DNA of 64,000 nt from contig NC_135000.1 in assembly GCF_051020985.1 (NCBI RefSeq), positions 24,334,784-24,398,783 on the forward strand. Reading direction: 5' to 3'. Under the pieces are notes generated by a model, which saw nothing but the letters and a program-made list of their open reading frames with translations, did not search any database and was not told where the DNA came from. The translations under genes were made by a program, and so were the position numbers. The first letter of the stretch is position 1. Every line of letters begins with the position of its first letter. This document shows, piece after piece, positions 1-14,700 of this stretch. Source of the DNA: Nomia melanderi (lineage: Eukaryota > Arthropoda > Insecta > Hymenoptera > Halictidae).

Positions 1-2769
1 CAGACGCGATTTACAAAATTTCCGTAACGTCACGACCACGTCGGAAGACTCAGGCAGAATTTCCTTTTGCGGTTGGACCCTTTGCATGTCCGTTTGTCAC
101 TTTAAAATGCCGTGCTTTGCTGCAATTCGCAGTGAAAGAGTTCACTTTCGAGAAAGTCACCGGAAGGTCACTGCGAGAAAGACAATTTATATAAAATCCT
201 CTGCAAACATGAAAATCTTGATACCTAGAATTCCCCCACCGCTAGTCGCCAAGAGAACAATTTTATATTGTTCCATTGGTACACCGATACTTTTTGCGGC
301 GACCACGAAATAAAAAGAAAAAGAGCGGCGATGGTCGCGACGCATATTCCGCGAAGGCGCACCGGTCGGAGCTTTAAATTCTCGTAATCCATCCAGGACA
401 CGGGCCACTAGGACATTGATACCGATAGCGCAAGCGCGGTGCACTATGTCAACGAGATACGCCCCGCGCGACGACACACGTACACATTGTATTGTGGCAG
501 TGAACACAGGAGAACCTTTCCGCACGTAACCAGCGCGCGCGCGCTATTCGTGAATCCACGAATGGTGCGAACGTCCTGCGAGAGGCATTGTCCTGCGGCA
601 GGAGTAACGTGCGCGCCGGCTATCGCGATTTGATTCTGATTCAGGGAACATGGCCGGCGATATCGGGTATATCGATGAAAAATAATCGTGGTGATTTGTG
701 ACGCGGCGTAGGAAGCTTTCGCGATAAAGGCGCGCGACGATGAGGAGACGATAAAAAACGCGTGAAAAAGGGGAAGGGGATGAAACAAGAAAAAAGGGGG
801 GAAGGGAAAAATTTATCGGAACCTCGCGTCCTTCTCGTTTTCCCCTTCGAGGATCGGCCGGAACGCGTCTGTCGGGAGAGATTATCGATGCCTCCCCGCG
901 ATTTCTGCGCCCGGTGACGCTCGCCGGGAGCGAATATTTCTTTCGAGAACGGATCCCGGGCGCAGCGAAGGCTCGTTGCGTAACACCGGTATCCTTGAAA
1001 AGTTTCTGTCGTTCTCCGCCTCTTTCCAGCGTTCTCCTCTTTCATCTATCGCCTCGCGTTCCTGCTACCGACACGTTCGCGCTCGTACGTATGTATTTTC
1101 CAAGGACCGAAGCCCGCGTTTAAATCATTCGATGGACGATTACGCGGGACGCGTTCCTGACCGGTGGTTCTCACGGCGCGCGAGTCGCGCGGCAGAGATT
1201 CCCCGCGGACACGGTCATGCGAAGAAATAGACGTGCGATCGGCCGATGACGATTCGGATTGAAAAAGGGACGGAAGACGACGGTGAACGGCAAAGTCGTT
1301 TCCCTGTACCGTTTCGCCACGCTAATCGCTGTACTTCGAACACGACCGGTTAATGGATGTACACGCCGATGCGTTGGGCTGACGGTCGACGTCCGTTCGG
1401 GAATTCGAAATTTAAATGGATTGTCTATCACCGCCGCGCTTTCCCGGAGGTGACTTTACATAAAGGAGTTGGTACCGGGGAATAACTAAAATTAATCAAA
1501 CCGGTAGATATCCGACGAGTCTCGAAGAAAAATATGAAATTAATATTAAACGATAAACATTAGACATTCTGAAGCTCGAACATTCCTTGGAAGTTGTTCC
1601 CGGAGAATGTTGACCGCGGCGGCACGCTTGAAAGTTAGTACCGTTGCTGCGAAAGAAGGCGTATTATTTTAATCGGCAACTAAACCGTGATCCATCACGG
1701 CCTCACGTCCACCGAACTCGGAGTAACTTATCGGACTCGGTAACGAAGTTCGCGCGCTTCACCTCTGATCCAGCCCCAGCGAAATGATTAGAAAGCAATC
1801 TAGAAGATTACAACGTAATTTCCCGCGGAATCCATTTCATCGCTCGCATCCTTTAATTAATTAGAATTATCGGCGACTAAATGGATACACCGTATCTGAC
1901 GGGCATCGGGCAAGAGAAGGAGGCAGAAAAGAAGAGGAAGATAAGAACAACGGCGGAAGGTTGCTCGATTATAGGAGGGTTCAAGGTGCTTTCCACCTAT
2001 TCCAGCCGTGCCCTCTTCGCCTCTCCCCATTCGATCGTTCAGTTACCCGGTCTCTGTCTCGGCGGTTCGTGGATTACGGTCGGGACTATTGGCAAGCTTA
2101 GCTCGTGGCCGATTGCCTTTACGAGTTACCGAGCATTTGCGTATTTCACGGCGGACCGTTATGACTGCGACCGCAGAGGAAGAGTACAGACGCTTATCCG
2201 GCAAAGGATCGACCGATTCAGGATCCGCGACTTCTACCGGCTCGGCCTGACAGGATTAACGCGGTACGCGTATTCTCGCGCGGACACGTACGCCTCTGTT
2301 ATAATCCCCTTGAATATCTTCCTCGGGAAGAATCCGAGCTTTGCGTTAAAAACGATTCCGAGGATTTCGCTCGTGAAGCCAGGGATACCGAGCGTGCAAC
2401 GGAAATAGAGAACAGTTTTCGATGATGAAAATAATGATGATGATGATGATGCTTCATAAAATAGCCAGCGAAATTGTTGATTTCCTCTTTCTCCCCGCTA
2501 ACTATCAATCGCGCGAATTGAACCTTGCAATTGTTCCATAGATGATCCAGGCGGAGAGAGGATGTTCGGATCGAAATGAAACAAGAAATATTCCCATAAC
2601 ACAATTATCTTCGACTTCTCGTTAATTAAAAATTGTTTACAATCCATACGCCGACTCCTTTCAATTTTATGGCTATCTCCGACAGGAGCGTTTAACATAT
2701 TTCTCAACGCTCCGGGGATAATTGAAAAATTATAAACCGTAAAATCTATAATCGAATCTCCGTTTTGTG
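1..2769. other. Non-coding stretch with no supported gene
   Basis: No frame here shows a recognisable domain, and frames of up to 175 codons (1881-2408) have no splice or homology support. The sequence is CpG-rich with AT-rich patches near 1480-1580. It contains a short (ATG)6 microsatellite at 2433-2450. It may be intron or 5' flank of the gene to the right; the window does not decide this. Confidence 0.6.
2433..2450. repeat. (ATG)n microsatellite
   Basis: Six perfect copies of a 3-nt unit in non-coding sequence. Confidence 0.9.
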
Positions 2770-2775
2770 TTGCAG

Positions 2776-2844
2776 GTACGTACTCGAGCGGTTCGCGGCG
2801 GGGGGAATCAAAAGTTCCTTCGGAGACGAAAAACAGGGATACAC
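2776..2844 (+). other. Candidate 69-nt exon with a recursive-splice-like start
   Basis: The acceptor tttgtgttgcag is followed at once by GTACGT, and 69 nt later comes the strong donor ACAC|GTAAGT. The length is a multiple of three, so it could be a cassette exon. The frame starting at the second base reads YVLERFAAGGIKSSFGDEKQ and has mostly G or C at third positions, but all three frames are nearly open, so coding is unproven. The acceptor followed directly by GTACGT fits a recursive splice site, and the downstream donor fits the exon-definition element of such a site. The phase does not fit a direct join to the Cirl exon at 37209. Confidence 0.25.
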
Positions 2845-5800
2845 GTAAGTTTCTTCGATCGATGCACGCTCACCCCGAACTTCTGCTTAAGAATACACCC
2901 TACCGACGTTATCGCTGACAACTATATCCAGAAGGCGGGCACGGCCGGGAATTCCAGAAAACACCGGCTCCCAAGGATCTCGTTTTTTCGTGCTGCGTGT
3001 TTTGCCTGCTAGTCGTGTCCTTTCGTCCCCTAGCCAGGCGGGTCCAGGAGGACGAGTGGCACCCGGTGCATGACCAGAATCGATTATGTTTTTCTCGATG
3101 GACGCGAATTAATGAGAGGAGCCTCCACGTGAATTCCGGCGGCGGTGGCAGCGGCGGTGGCCGACGCGGACGCGGTCTCGCCGATCGAGGGGAACACGGG
3201 AACACGGCCGAGTCGCGTGTTATCAGGGCGACGCGTCTAAATGTTCCAAGTATACGCCTAATGCCAGGCCACGGGGCCTAATCGTCGTATGCAAATCACA
3301 GGGCGGCCCGGCCACATTCGTATAATCAATGGTCTATCTGGCGATCGATGCCGATACGGGCGCCGCTCACGTATTTTCCAAACGTACTCTAATTCGACGC
3401 TCCCTAATTTCCTCGGCAATTTTCGTACGTGCTTTTTCGTACCAGACTACGCCGGCCTAAGGGGAGAGGGTCGGGGATGATTCGAAGCTCGACTCCTCGA
3501 GGGTGGTTCTCGATCGAAATCGCAATGCTCGGTTGTTCCTTCATTGATTTCTTTTCGTTCACCTATTGCTGCGTACTAACGCGTATTTCGGTATGTGATA
3601 AGTAACAATTGTTTAAATACGTTACACGTATAAGAGATAACATGTACAATGAGGCGCATAATTCATTCGAGACATTAAACTTGCATCGTTTCTTTCTTTA
3701 GTAATCGGTAACGAATTACAGTTTCAATGATTACGTCTCCGTCCGATACTAAAGGCTCCGAGTACGCTGATAGACGCTTAAATGTTCAATGTATAAAATG
3801 AATTTTAATTACGAGAAGCTTTCTAATTAATTCAAGGCGTTCATTAAAGAAGAATTATTAGGAATCACGTTCTCCGTTCCGAGCGAGAAATGTTCTCCCA
3901 GTTGACATTTAATCGCCCACCATTCGCTCAAGGTCTCATTTACACTGAAATCCTCGTCTAGACGGTTCATCAGATCCCCGGTCGACATTTACGCGTGTAC
4001 AGAAGAAAAAGTGTCAAAACGACTGGTAGAACAGATCGAGATACCATCGGCGATTAAGAATTTCTGCGTCGCGTCGTGAACCCGCCGCTCGTCAACCTTT
4101 TAACTGTGCCACTTCACGTTTCGCACTCGTCGTATCGATCCGTCGGCTTTTTTCCCCTCTCTTTCTTTCTCTCTTTCTCCTCTCCCCCGTAGCTCTGGTT
4201 AACGCACCTCGGCCAGACAGTACGGCTGTCTGTTATTTCATCCAACGACCGATTAGCATAATCACGCGGTTCTCCGCGCGAATCTGCCACCCCTCCCGCG
4301 CGTAATCTGCCGCCGTAAACTGTTGGAGCGATGCAACGACTGGACACGCGTGTGGGATATCCGCGGATTCAACGGGCGCGCACGCAAATATCGAAACTCC
4401 GGACAAAGTACTATTCTCTTTTTACCTTTTTCATTTTTTTTGTTCCTGCGGAACGAGCCAAATCCTCTGATATAAAATCGTGCCTGGAAATATCGCGGCG
4501 CGCCACGGCGTTTTTGTTTTTCGCCCGATGGCACGATGCTAAGTTACGCCGATTGTTGGATCAAGCGGGAAACGCTAGACCAAGTTGCCTGCCCGCCGGA
4601 GGGGAGCCGAATTCGATTGTTCTTTACTGTCGCGTTTAGGTACATACATCCTTCGCGAACGTTAGGAAGCGTTATCGCCTTAATCCCGAAAAACCGGACA
4701 CTTCGGAAAAACGGAAAGCCGGGCGTCAAGCGTGGCCCATTGGAAGCTTCGCGTTTATTTGTTTAAAAGGCTTTATCGCTCGGGAAATAAAATACACCGG
4801 CGAACAGCGAGGAGGAGCGAAAACAATTTTTCAAGTTCCGGTTAGGAGGATTGATTTAAAGTCTGATCCTTCGGATTTATCGTCGAAATTATAAAATATC
4901 GATATCGCTCGGGTGTTTCAAGGAAGATATTGAGACGCGGATCCTACGTCAATAACTTCTCGGATGGCGGTTTCTCGATAAAACGGTCGTGCTGGGAGGA
5001 CTCGTGGACGGTGTCATGTGGAACGATGGCGGAAATTTCCGGGGACATTTCTGACGAGCCCATAGGGCCAAGATAAATCGGCCAGCGTATCGATCAGCCG
5101 TAGAGAAACGAAGGAGCTCTCGAGAGGCATCCAGATTCGGGGAGACTTTACGGTCCATCGCTCGTCTTACAAAGCGTGGATTCCAGCTTCTTTCAGCGAG
5201 CTAACGAGCCGAAAGGCGGAGGGGAAAGAAAAGGAGCAATTACGGCGCGGCTCCCAGGGAAATGGCACGCTTAAGCGCCGCGGGACAATAGGACCGTGGC
5301 GCGAAGATGATTTTATTTTCGCGTGTACGATAATTGCGCCTCCGGTGGTCGGCTGGCCCTCCGTAATTTTGCATTTTCCGCTACGTTTGTTTACCCCTTT
5401 TTGCGCGGCACTCTGGGCAAAACTACGCGCCCGTTTCGCCGTGAAACATATCCGTCATGGAGAGAATGGAAACCTAGGAATGCCGGCTCTTTTGCCGAGG
5501 ATACTAAACCTGTGGGAGGACCGCGTCATTCCGGCAGTTGAAAATTACTTAATTCAAAACTGTGAAATATAATCACGATAAAAAGTTGGACAATAATTTA
5601 TAGTAAAGCAGTAGGATCCCTATAGAATTTTTTGCTTCTCTAAAAATGAATCTTTGATATCCGAATCAGTTGGGTAAAGTCAAGCGTTATTCTGAGTCGA
5701 GCATTTCAATTAGAGAACCATTTTCAGGTTAATTCGATTAAGAGTTTCTACTTTCTCTCCAAAACGAAGTGTTGATTTAAAAATAGACCGCGCGTCGGAT

Positions 5801-7121
5801 AAAGGAAAATTTTGAATGAATTACAGAGAATTTACAGAGAACAAACACGATTAAATACTCCAACGGATTCACGAGGTTATTACAGATAAAGTTCATGCGC
5901 GAATGTACGAAAGTTGTCAGTGAAACCTCAATCCAACCATCGCTTCTCCAACACCATCGCGCGCTACTCCAACGGTATTAATTTACTGTAGGCTGCAACG
6001 GATAGCTAACCCAGACCTAGAACTCCAACCTCGCCTACGGTATTAATTTATCCGGATAGTGTGTGCATCACGAGATAACACTGGTCGATTAACGATAACC
6101 GAAGTTTCGCGTCGAAACATTGACTAAATCGTCGATTACTGAAAAACCTTTGCGGATCCTTGAACTTTAGTGTCCTTCATTTCTGACAGTACACGTGTAA
6201 CCCGTTGCGTTCTGAAATATCCTTGTTCTTTCATTTAGAAGTTTGCATCAATGTTATTTTATTCAAGTACAGTTCAACATGATACTTGAATAATTCATGT
6301 GAGAACATTTTCGAAGCAATAAAATTGTACTCGTACGTGATATAATTATGGTATTACGACTTCTGATAAGAGAAATAATTAAGATGCTTAACTATTAGAA
6401 TAAAATTGAATGTTGAAACCGCCTCGACGTAAGATTGCAGAGAGTTAATATCTCAGCGATAATACTTACGAAAGTATAAATACGCGAATGTAATTTTCGT
6501 TGGGCGAGATAAGGATACGGTCCCGCTAATACGTAAATGCACAGTCGCTTAATTATTACGTTTCTTTCGGACGTGGAATCTTTGATCTCGCTGGCGCTCG
6601 TGCGGGACGTCGAGAACAAAGGACGAAAGGAATATCCCGGAGCCGGTGGGTCGGGGGGCTCGGCTCGGCTTCGTGGAATTTCGACTTCGCGATTGCATTG
6701 CGCGCGCGAGATCGTTCGATTCGATTAACGCGTGGATCGTGCGTGAGCAACACGCGGAAGACATTTCTGCGAATTCTTTTCCGCGCCTCGTAATTTTTCT
6801 TCGGCTGAAAGAAACGCTGGATTCCTTTGTTTCGCGTACGTACACAAGATTAAAAGTCCCGCGGCCCGTGATCAATGAAACATTCTCCTCAATTTTTTAA
6901 TACAACGCGCGCCGCGTACCCGGACTGCTATGTATTCATTGCATTCATCGTTCGACGATAAATACTCGCGATTTGTTCCTACCGAGCAGTATCGGAGAAG
7001 AAAAAGGAGAAGAAAAAACAAGATAAGTAGAATAGTCTCGCAGGATGTTCGTGAAACGCGTAGTCAGCCATCGAATAGACCCTATTTTCTCCGATAAGAA
7101 AAAGAAGAAAGGGGTGGGGGT

Positions 7122-7158
7122 TGAGAGACAGAGAGAGAGAGAGGGAGAGAAAGAGAGT
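7122..7158. repeat. GA-rich tract
   Basis: Imperfect (GA)n in non-coding sequence. Confidence 0.85.
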
Positions 7159-10100
7159 GAAAACGACGGTGGTAATCTCGAGCGAGGAATTTTAATTAAA
7201 ACCCACGGTTATCACGCTCGCATTGCCGAACAGACGGAGGAACCCCGAAAGAACATCGAAAAATGCCTTGAATGACGAACGAACCGAGCAGCGGTTCCCT
7301 CACCCCTTCCATCCAGCCCCGTTAGTAGATCGTCACGCGTATTATTTATTCACGTCACGGCTCACGGGGGATCGAAGAATGCCCGAACGTCCTCGGGCCC
7401 GCTGGTAGCTGAAAGGTGGCACGGAAGGGAGCAATGGCTCGGCGCAGCGGTTCGATAGGGTGGCGACGAAGCGCAGGGCAGGCAGCGATGGTGGACCAGG
7501 GGAGGGCGGGACAACGAGGATGCGAGGAGTAATAAGTCGAGATAACGAGCTTTTCGATGCTCCTCCTCTCCTCCACCATCGAAACGGAAAATTAATTAAG
7601 TGACTCCCAAGGTTCGCCGGGTATTCTTAACCTTCGAAGACACAATGAACGAGAAATTGTGCGACGGAGAGACGAAGAGACGGGCCAGGCCAATTGACCG
7701 GGGCGAGAACGGGACGGATAGAGGAGGAAGATAGCCGGCTATCAGGGTCATTAGTTACGGATGTCCCGTCCGAACCGGGACCACTCTCGTCTCGATAAAC
7801 AGGAGGCCCTTCGGCCGGGACAGCCGGAGAGAAAAGAAGGCGGCCCAGCGGGGGAAGGTTTCGAAGATACCGGTGGAAGAAAAAGAAAGAGGAAGAAAAA
7901 GGGCGAATGAAGAGGAGCTGCGGAGCAAGACCGTGGAACCGCGACAGGGAGAGCGAGAGAGGGAGGGTTCGAATAATAATTATAGGGTCGGTAATATAAC
8001 GGTCAGCGTGCCCGTTATCTGGCACTCTTAAAGTGCACTACGTTGTTTGGAAGATAGGGACCGGCCGCGCGTTCCTTTCCGTTTCTCGTCACCGTCGCTC
8101 ATCTTCTCGCTTTTATCGGCTCGTCTCTCCGGCGGCGTCTGTCCCCCTCTTGTCGCCGCGCGGCCGAAATTCTCCGGGCGAAATCTTGTCCGAGGAATTA
8201 CGCGAGGAAGTTCGACGCCGGTAGACAGAAACGGCGAACAGAAATTTCGTATCCGCAGGAAGGTGTTCGACTGGACGGAGATTATGTTCGCGGATTAACT
8301 ATCCATCCTTTGGCTACCTGCTCTTCCGAGGGTCGAATTAATGTAACGGCTGGAACACGTGGAGAAGGTTTCAACGTGTTTTCTTGTATGTTCGAGTTCA
8401 AGCTATTCTAATCGAAAGAATTATTTAAAGACGCTCTCTCGATTCTACTAAAAATGATTTGCGAATGAATCTTTCTATGAAATAAAGGTCCGATTCAACG
8501 GAAACAGAATAAACATTTCAATTCTCAGTCACGTCGTGCGGAAAATATTCCTCGGTTCCTCCGCTTTGCGAGAAAGTGTGGAAAATCGAATCTATCCAGT
8601 CCCAGCGCTGATTTAACCCCTTAACAATCGATTGGAACAAGATTATGTCGCGCCGGTCCGTATTCGTCGCGAGAATTTCGAGCAGCTTCTTCGCGATTCT
8701 ATCGCAGGCTCGGCGAGGGCGCGATGGAAGGAGCGCGCTTGAGATTTCCACGTCACGTAACTCTCGGCGCGCACATACCCGATCCTGACGCATTCAGCGT
8801 GACGAATCACGGTCGTCGGACAGGGCGCGGGATACGCGTGAAAAGATCCGCGAAGTCGGTGTGTCCGGGCCGCCTTTCAAGCCCAGCTACGAAGAGATTT
8901 CCAACGACTTATGGGGAGTTGGCCGTGAAGGAGAGTAAGATGGTCCGGTCCGGTTCGGACAGACCTTCCAGAGGCCAGTAAGACCCGGCGAAGTAGATTG
9001 CCACGGGTGTCACGGTTAATCGGATAACTTAGAATCGAAAGCCGGACTTTCGACTCTTTCATGCGCCGAATCGCGCCGCTTCCCCGCCGTCCAGAGTACA
9101 TTGACGGAGCGGAAAACTGCAGGACTGGCGCGACTGAAATTAATTGAAGCGATAATCTCGAGAAAATCCTTGGTCCTTTGCTCTCGCTACGGTCGAGTGT
9201 CCTGGTAGAGTTTAATAACGATAAATTACGGAAAGCCGAGATGTGCGAAATTATTATCCGCGGGAGAAACCTCTGGTAATGAATTGGAGATGAAAAGTAT
9301 ATCCCGTCTTCTGTTTCATGGCGTCGGAATTCGAATTCTTTAGAAAGGGATTAACATATCAGCTTCGAACGATTCCACGGTAACATAAAAATTCCGTATC
9401 GTCGTTTCAGCGAGCGCACGGTTCGAACGTTTCTCGAAAAATCTCACTTTTATATTCCATACGCAGCGTTGTTCGACGACCTCGGGTTTGTATCATTATC
9501 AAGGGATAATAATTCTCGAGATGATAGCGCTGCACGCAATCTTACAGCCGAGTGTCCGTTTCGCTGCGCTCGATCTCGTCACGAGACTGCCTCGTTACAG
9601 TGCACACCGGCGGGCGAGCGCGCGTGCATGTGCCTGCGAGTGTGACGCGATCCACTTCATCGAATGGCCACTTTGTACGTGTGAGGGCGTGAAAATTGTT
9701 GCAGGGAGAAAGGGTCGGCCTGTAATTCGACGCAATGACGGACTCCAGCGTCGAGTAGTTACGATGAAAATGATCGAGATCAGCCCGAAAATGCGGTCGG
9801 GTGAACGCGCCCCTTGCGAAATGTATATTTCCGTGACCGAGTTTCCTGCTGCCGCGAATCCACTCTACGCGCATAAAACAATATCTCTCGTAAATAGTTC
9901 TACCGTTGCCGGTACGCTGATCGCATAAAATGTACAGTAAAAGTCGATCGAACACTATTAATTTTCTCTTTGAAAGACCGAGCAACGAACGGGTATTTTC
10001 CCGGCGGCGTATCCCGAGAACGAGTATTTCGGTCGTTCGTCGTTACTCCACGACGAACTTCTCTCCTCAAGATCGTTGAAGAGCTTCCGCGCCGCGGCGC

Positions 10101-11672
10101 ATCGCTAAAGGGACGCAATCTCGTTCCCTTTTCTCGAGATCGAATGGACATGCAAGCAGGCAGAATAAAAGCTGGCCGCCGGTAGCCAGCAACAAGTGCA
10201 TAACTTCCCGCAACGTCTCGCGGCGGAAAGGGATGAATCGCGTCCAATCGCGCGGAAAGTAACCGTGACTGTCTCCTATGATTTCTTTTGAGAGGTCTGT
10301 CTTTTCGCCTCCCTTCGTCCCCGGCGTGCGCGAGACACTAGCCCGATACGTTTCACCCGATTTACACGTCGGCAAAAAACCGCGCCGCGTTGCACTCGAA
10401 AATTGCATCCGGCCGAAGACGGGGCACCGGTGGAGCAGAAGGTTGCCAAAATGGAATCAGGAAACTGCCCGTCATTCCGTTTTGGCGAGTCATCCGGAGA
10501 ACCGTGGCCAAGACGATCGGACGGTGCCAGGTTTCGTAAACTGGCATCCGTCGTTTCAGCCGAGAAGAATTACGGGCTCGCTCGCCTTTAACCGCGGCTG
10601 TTGAACCGTTTTCAGGCCGGTAACCGAATCGAGGAACGATTAATCGTCCCGTAAACGCGCGACGGAATTATCTCGCTGCCAGCGCGAAGACGACCCCTGC
10701 TCGCGAAACAGATTCCACCGGTATCGAACCTGTTTCTCGCGGAGTTCGCAGACCTCCCGAGCGTTCGCGTGCGAGCTGCCGCGTGCATATTCATATCATT
10801 CGCGCGGAGATGTCGAGCGTTGCACTCCGAGTTGTCTTCCTCCCACTTCGAACGTTCGCGATCCTCCGTAGCTTTTCCCACGCTGAGCTCGGCGACGGGG
10901 AACCTAGGTTCCTAGATGAACACCGCAACTGACGAATTCTCGAGAAGAATAATTCAGTCACGAATCTGATTTTCTGGAAAATCAATTTCCTGCGAAAATT
11001 CTCCATTCCCGACGGTCGTAAAATCACTAGTATCCCGAGTTCCGGATAGTCCCCCGACTCCAGACCCATGAACATTGAACTGGTCAATTTCTCCGGATTC
11101 CCTGCCACGAACGGTAACCGTCAAACTTCGCGAGATGACCATCGCTCGAGGTGTCGTAAAAGTATTGGAACGATGTCCGTGGAGGAGTACGCGCGAGGGA
11201 GTAAATCCGTCTAGTAGACAAGAAAAGTGGCGCGATACGTCGCCGGGGATAATCCGTGGCACGATCGTGCCGGTGGATTTTCAAGGGTAGTGGCGCGGCT
11301 TGTATCGGTGCACTTCGCCCGGTCTCCGCCTGAAGTCGTCTCCACCCCGGCCACTTCTCGGCGGAGGGCTCGGAATGGGTGTAACACGGGCTGCCACGGA
11401 CCCGGCCGAGGGGTGGCGGGTAATATTTTAAAACGGCCGCAAGTCTGTTGCGAGCAGAGGCTCTTGTCGAGTGCACACGATGCTGAAGGGCTAGCGGACT
11501 CGTAGAAAGAGGAACGTGGTAGGGCGCGCGGGGAGGGAGGGACCCGCGACGTCGAAGAAAGAGAGAAACGGAGAGGGTAAAGGGAGGGCGTGCCTGCTGT
11601 TATCTTGCTTGTTCCCTGGATGAAATATCGACTAGCAGTTTCAGGCCTTCTTCCAGTGCTTTACCTTCTGCC

Positions 11673-11730
11673 ATCTTCTTCTTCCTTCTCCTCCTCTTCC
11701 TCCACCTCCTCCTCCTTTTCTTCTTCTTCT
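11673..11730. repeat. CTT/CCT pyrimidine tract
   Basis: Imperfect TCT and CCT triplets on the + strand. They produce the serine run of a chance frame here. Confidence 0.85.
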
Positions 11731-14700
11731 GTTTCGCCTTCTACCTTTGACTCTCGAGTCGCAGCCCCTCTGTACAATCCTCAGAGGAGGACTCTCCGCG
11801 TGCTCCTGAACGCTGTAACACACTTCGATGTCCGTCATCGTCCTGGGACCGTTCCCGGATCGGCCTTCTTCCTGCATCTTCAGGAAGGGTAATGGTACAT
11901 CTCGTCCTGGTGACGTATCATTACCATGCATTGCCGGCGGGCCCATCGATCACCTTCAGCTATCCAGGATGAGCCGGCTCCTCGAACCGATTGACTCGAG
12001 GGAGAAAAAAGCCAGCCACCGAGAAGATAGGTAGAACAGTGTAGCAGCGATGGTAGGAGAATAAAAAGGGGGTGGAATCGAGAGACCTGAAAGAGGTGGA
12101 GAAGATAACCCGCGCGCGCGCGATCTTCTTCTTCTGCCGCTTCCCGTTCCCTTCGGATGAATGGATATTAGCTGGGACCAGAGGCAGCTAGTTTTTTACG
12201 TTCCCGAACGAGTCCGCGCGATCTCGAGGCGAGCCGCTTTTGTAGTACGACGGATTTTTCGAAAACGCACGCGGTAATGGAAAACTCGGCAGAACGTTTT
12301 ACAATTCGGCTGGGTGCTCCCGTCGTCAATCCTGAGATAATAATTTCCTGGCACATTCCGTCGGACGATTCTACCTTTTACTGAATGTCCCGCGGAACGG
12401 GGAGACGTTGGGACACCGCTTTCTGAAAGAAATTCAGAGCGTATAATCGTCGCACGCAGCGCTCGGATTAAAAGGGAGACAGATTAGCGCGGCGCGACGT
12501 AATTTTTAATTAGAAAAACCGGGCTCCTCTTCAGCGGCGGTCGGGGTCGCACGCTGTGAATTAATCGCGACTGCGATTTTAATTAGACCGTGTTACCGCG
12601 AGCCCTGCACTGCCCGGTCCGCGGTATTTATTTTATAGAGTGACAACAATTAATCAGTCGGATGTCGCGCCGCGGGCTGTTTATTTACCCGTGTCCTCCA
12701 TATCGGGCCGCGATAACATAAACTTCGCCAGTGTCGGCTTCGGCCGACGATGGAATATCGGCGACGATAACAGCCGGACGAGGCCGGTACGGTGTATAAA
12801 TTTAAATGATCGCGTTAAACCTCGATTCGATGCGCCGCGAAACCGCGAATTGCCAGCGCGGAACAGCAACGCGAAATACCGTGGCGTCGCGTAGGCGGAT
12901 ACGGGGGTGGGACGGCTGAGTAATACGCTAGTCGGAACGTCTGCCGGATTAAATTGTAATCGCCGGCTGAACTGTCTCGCGAGAATGCAATCTCACTGGC
13001 TTAGAGTCGGGATCAATCAGATTCGGTGACCTGCTCGAACGATCTTACCGAACGGCGAATGGAAGTAGTTCGGTTTGCTTGTTAGGATTGTTGATATTAG
13101 CCTGTGGCCAACACTGAATTATCGTTTCCTTCATCTTTATCTAGGAAATTAGGCGATCGTGGTAATCCTCTATCGAAAGAACGAATCGTTTCAATAGACT
13201 AGCTTGTCCGATCATCGCAAACTATTTCTACTTAAAACAGTCTGCAGTATCAGTTACGGTTCAACTTTATTTAACTTCAATTGATAGTACTCACCACGGT
13301 ATTTCAAGTCACCTAGAAAGAATCCATCTTAAAAAACCAAAGCCACTTTATAAACACCTCTCGAGACGTTCCTCCAAGGACCACAGCGAAGACGATCCTT
13401 CCCAAATGAAGAAACATCCCCGCGGTCCAAGGTACATTCGCCGAATATCTCTTCTGATAAATCCTCGTGTGGCGCGCGTCCGCGATCGCGGGCCGAACAA
13501 CGGAAATGCCGAATGACTCGCGCGACTGAGAGCGCTCGAAACAGGACCGGGCAGCGAAAGGGTAGAGGCGGCGAGAAAGATGGGATCCGAAAAGTAATGT
13601 GAGAAATACGAGAGGGCCGAGCGAGAGGTCAAAAGGTGTGCATTGCTGACCGTGGATCGAGGGTGAGCCGCTCGGCGTGAACGGCCAGGGGGAGGGAGGG
13701 TGCGCAAAGGAGGACCGGCAGGGATATTTGGAACGTTCCTGGCGTAGAATTCGAGGCATAGGAAGCCGAGATATCGCGACGGAGGCTGCTCGTTCGGTTC
13801 GCTTGCTGGCGAAATAACCGAAGAATCTTATGCTCATTTCACGAGTCAGAGAGAAAGGGTATCCCCGGTACCCGGAGCCGCCGACAATTCCGTATCGGAG
13901 CGGAGATCGCATTGTCACCACCTTCCTTTCTTTTCCCTCCTTCCTCCTTTGCCAGCTTCTTCGCGACCGCTCCCCGTCCTTCTCCGCCGCCTCCTCCTTG
14001 CTTCGCCGCCAACCCTCGTATTTCCTCGAACCTCTGTGACACTCGGCGCCGACATTAAATCCAGCCTAGCACAATGGTACGCGTTACGGTATAGGATATT
14101 TCGCGGATCGATGCCTTTTATTTCTGCGCGGCTTCCTCCTGCCGCGGATAAATGGCCGCGCGGCGCGGCGCGGCGTGCTCGGGATCCAGCGGACAATACG
14201 CGTTCCGAAAGTTGACACGGATGAATGTAAATTTCTCTTGACGCCGGAGAAATTAAAATTCTCCGTACGCGGAGCGTTGTGGAAGAAGGACTGGTGATAT
14301 TGATGTGTGTACTTCTGTGTCACCATTTGAAACTGGCAATCGATCATTTTGCTGTTTCGTAAGTTTGCCAACGACCGGTGTGCTAGTGGCAGGTTACAAT
14401 TATCTGTTAATATTTCCAAGCTCGAGCGAATCATAGAAACCGTGGATCCCGGCGAGTGCATCCATTGACCGAGGCTGCGTTTCTTTCGCTTCGAAACTAT
14501 CCACCGCGGCTCTAGTCTAGACTTTGCGGTATTCACTATTGCAAGAACCAATCTCTTTGAAGCGATCGCGGCGGCAGCGCTCGCCGGCAATCGGAATCTT
14601 TCGACGATGCTGGAATCACTTTATCAACGCCGCGTTTGCGTTAGACGGGAATTTTATGGGGAATCTACGACGGAAAGGCTATTGATAAGAAATGACGCCT

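Noticed and set aside
9411..9650. Frame opening after acceptor-like cgtcgtttcag.
   Set aside because: No convincing donor follows, and no conserved sequence is recognised.
13313..13921. 202-codon - strand frame.
   Set aside because: Arg/Ser/Pro-rich with no motif, and overlapped by other open frames; typical of CpG-rich non-coding DNA.
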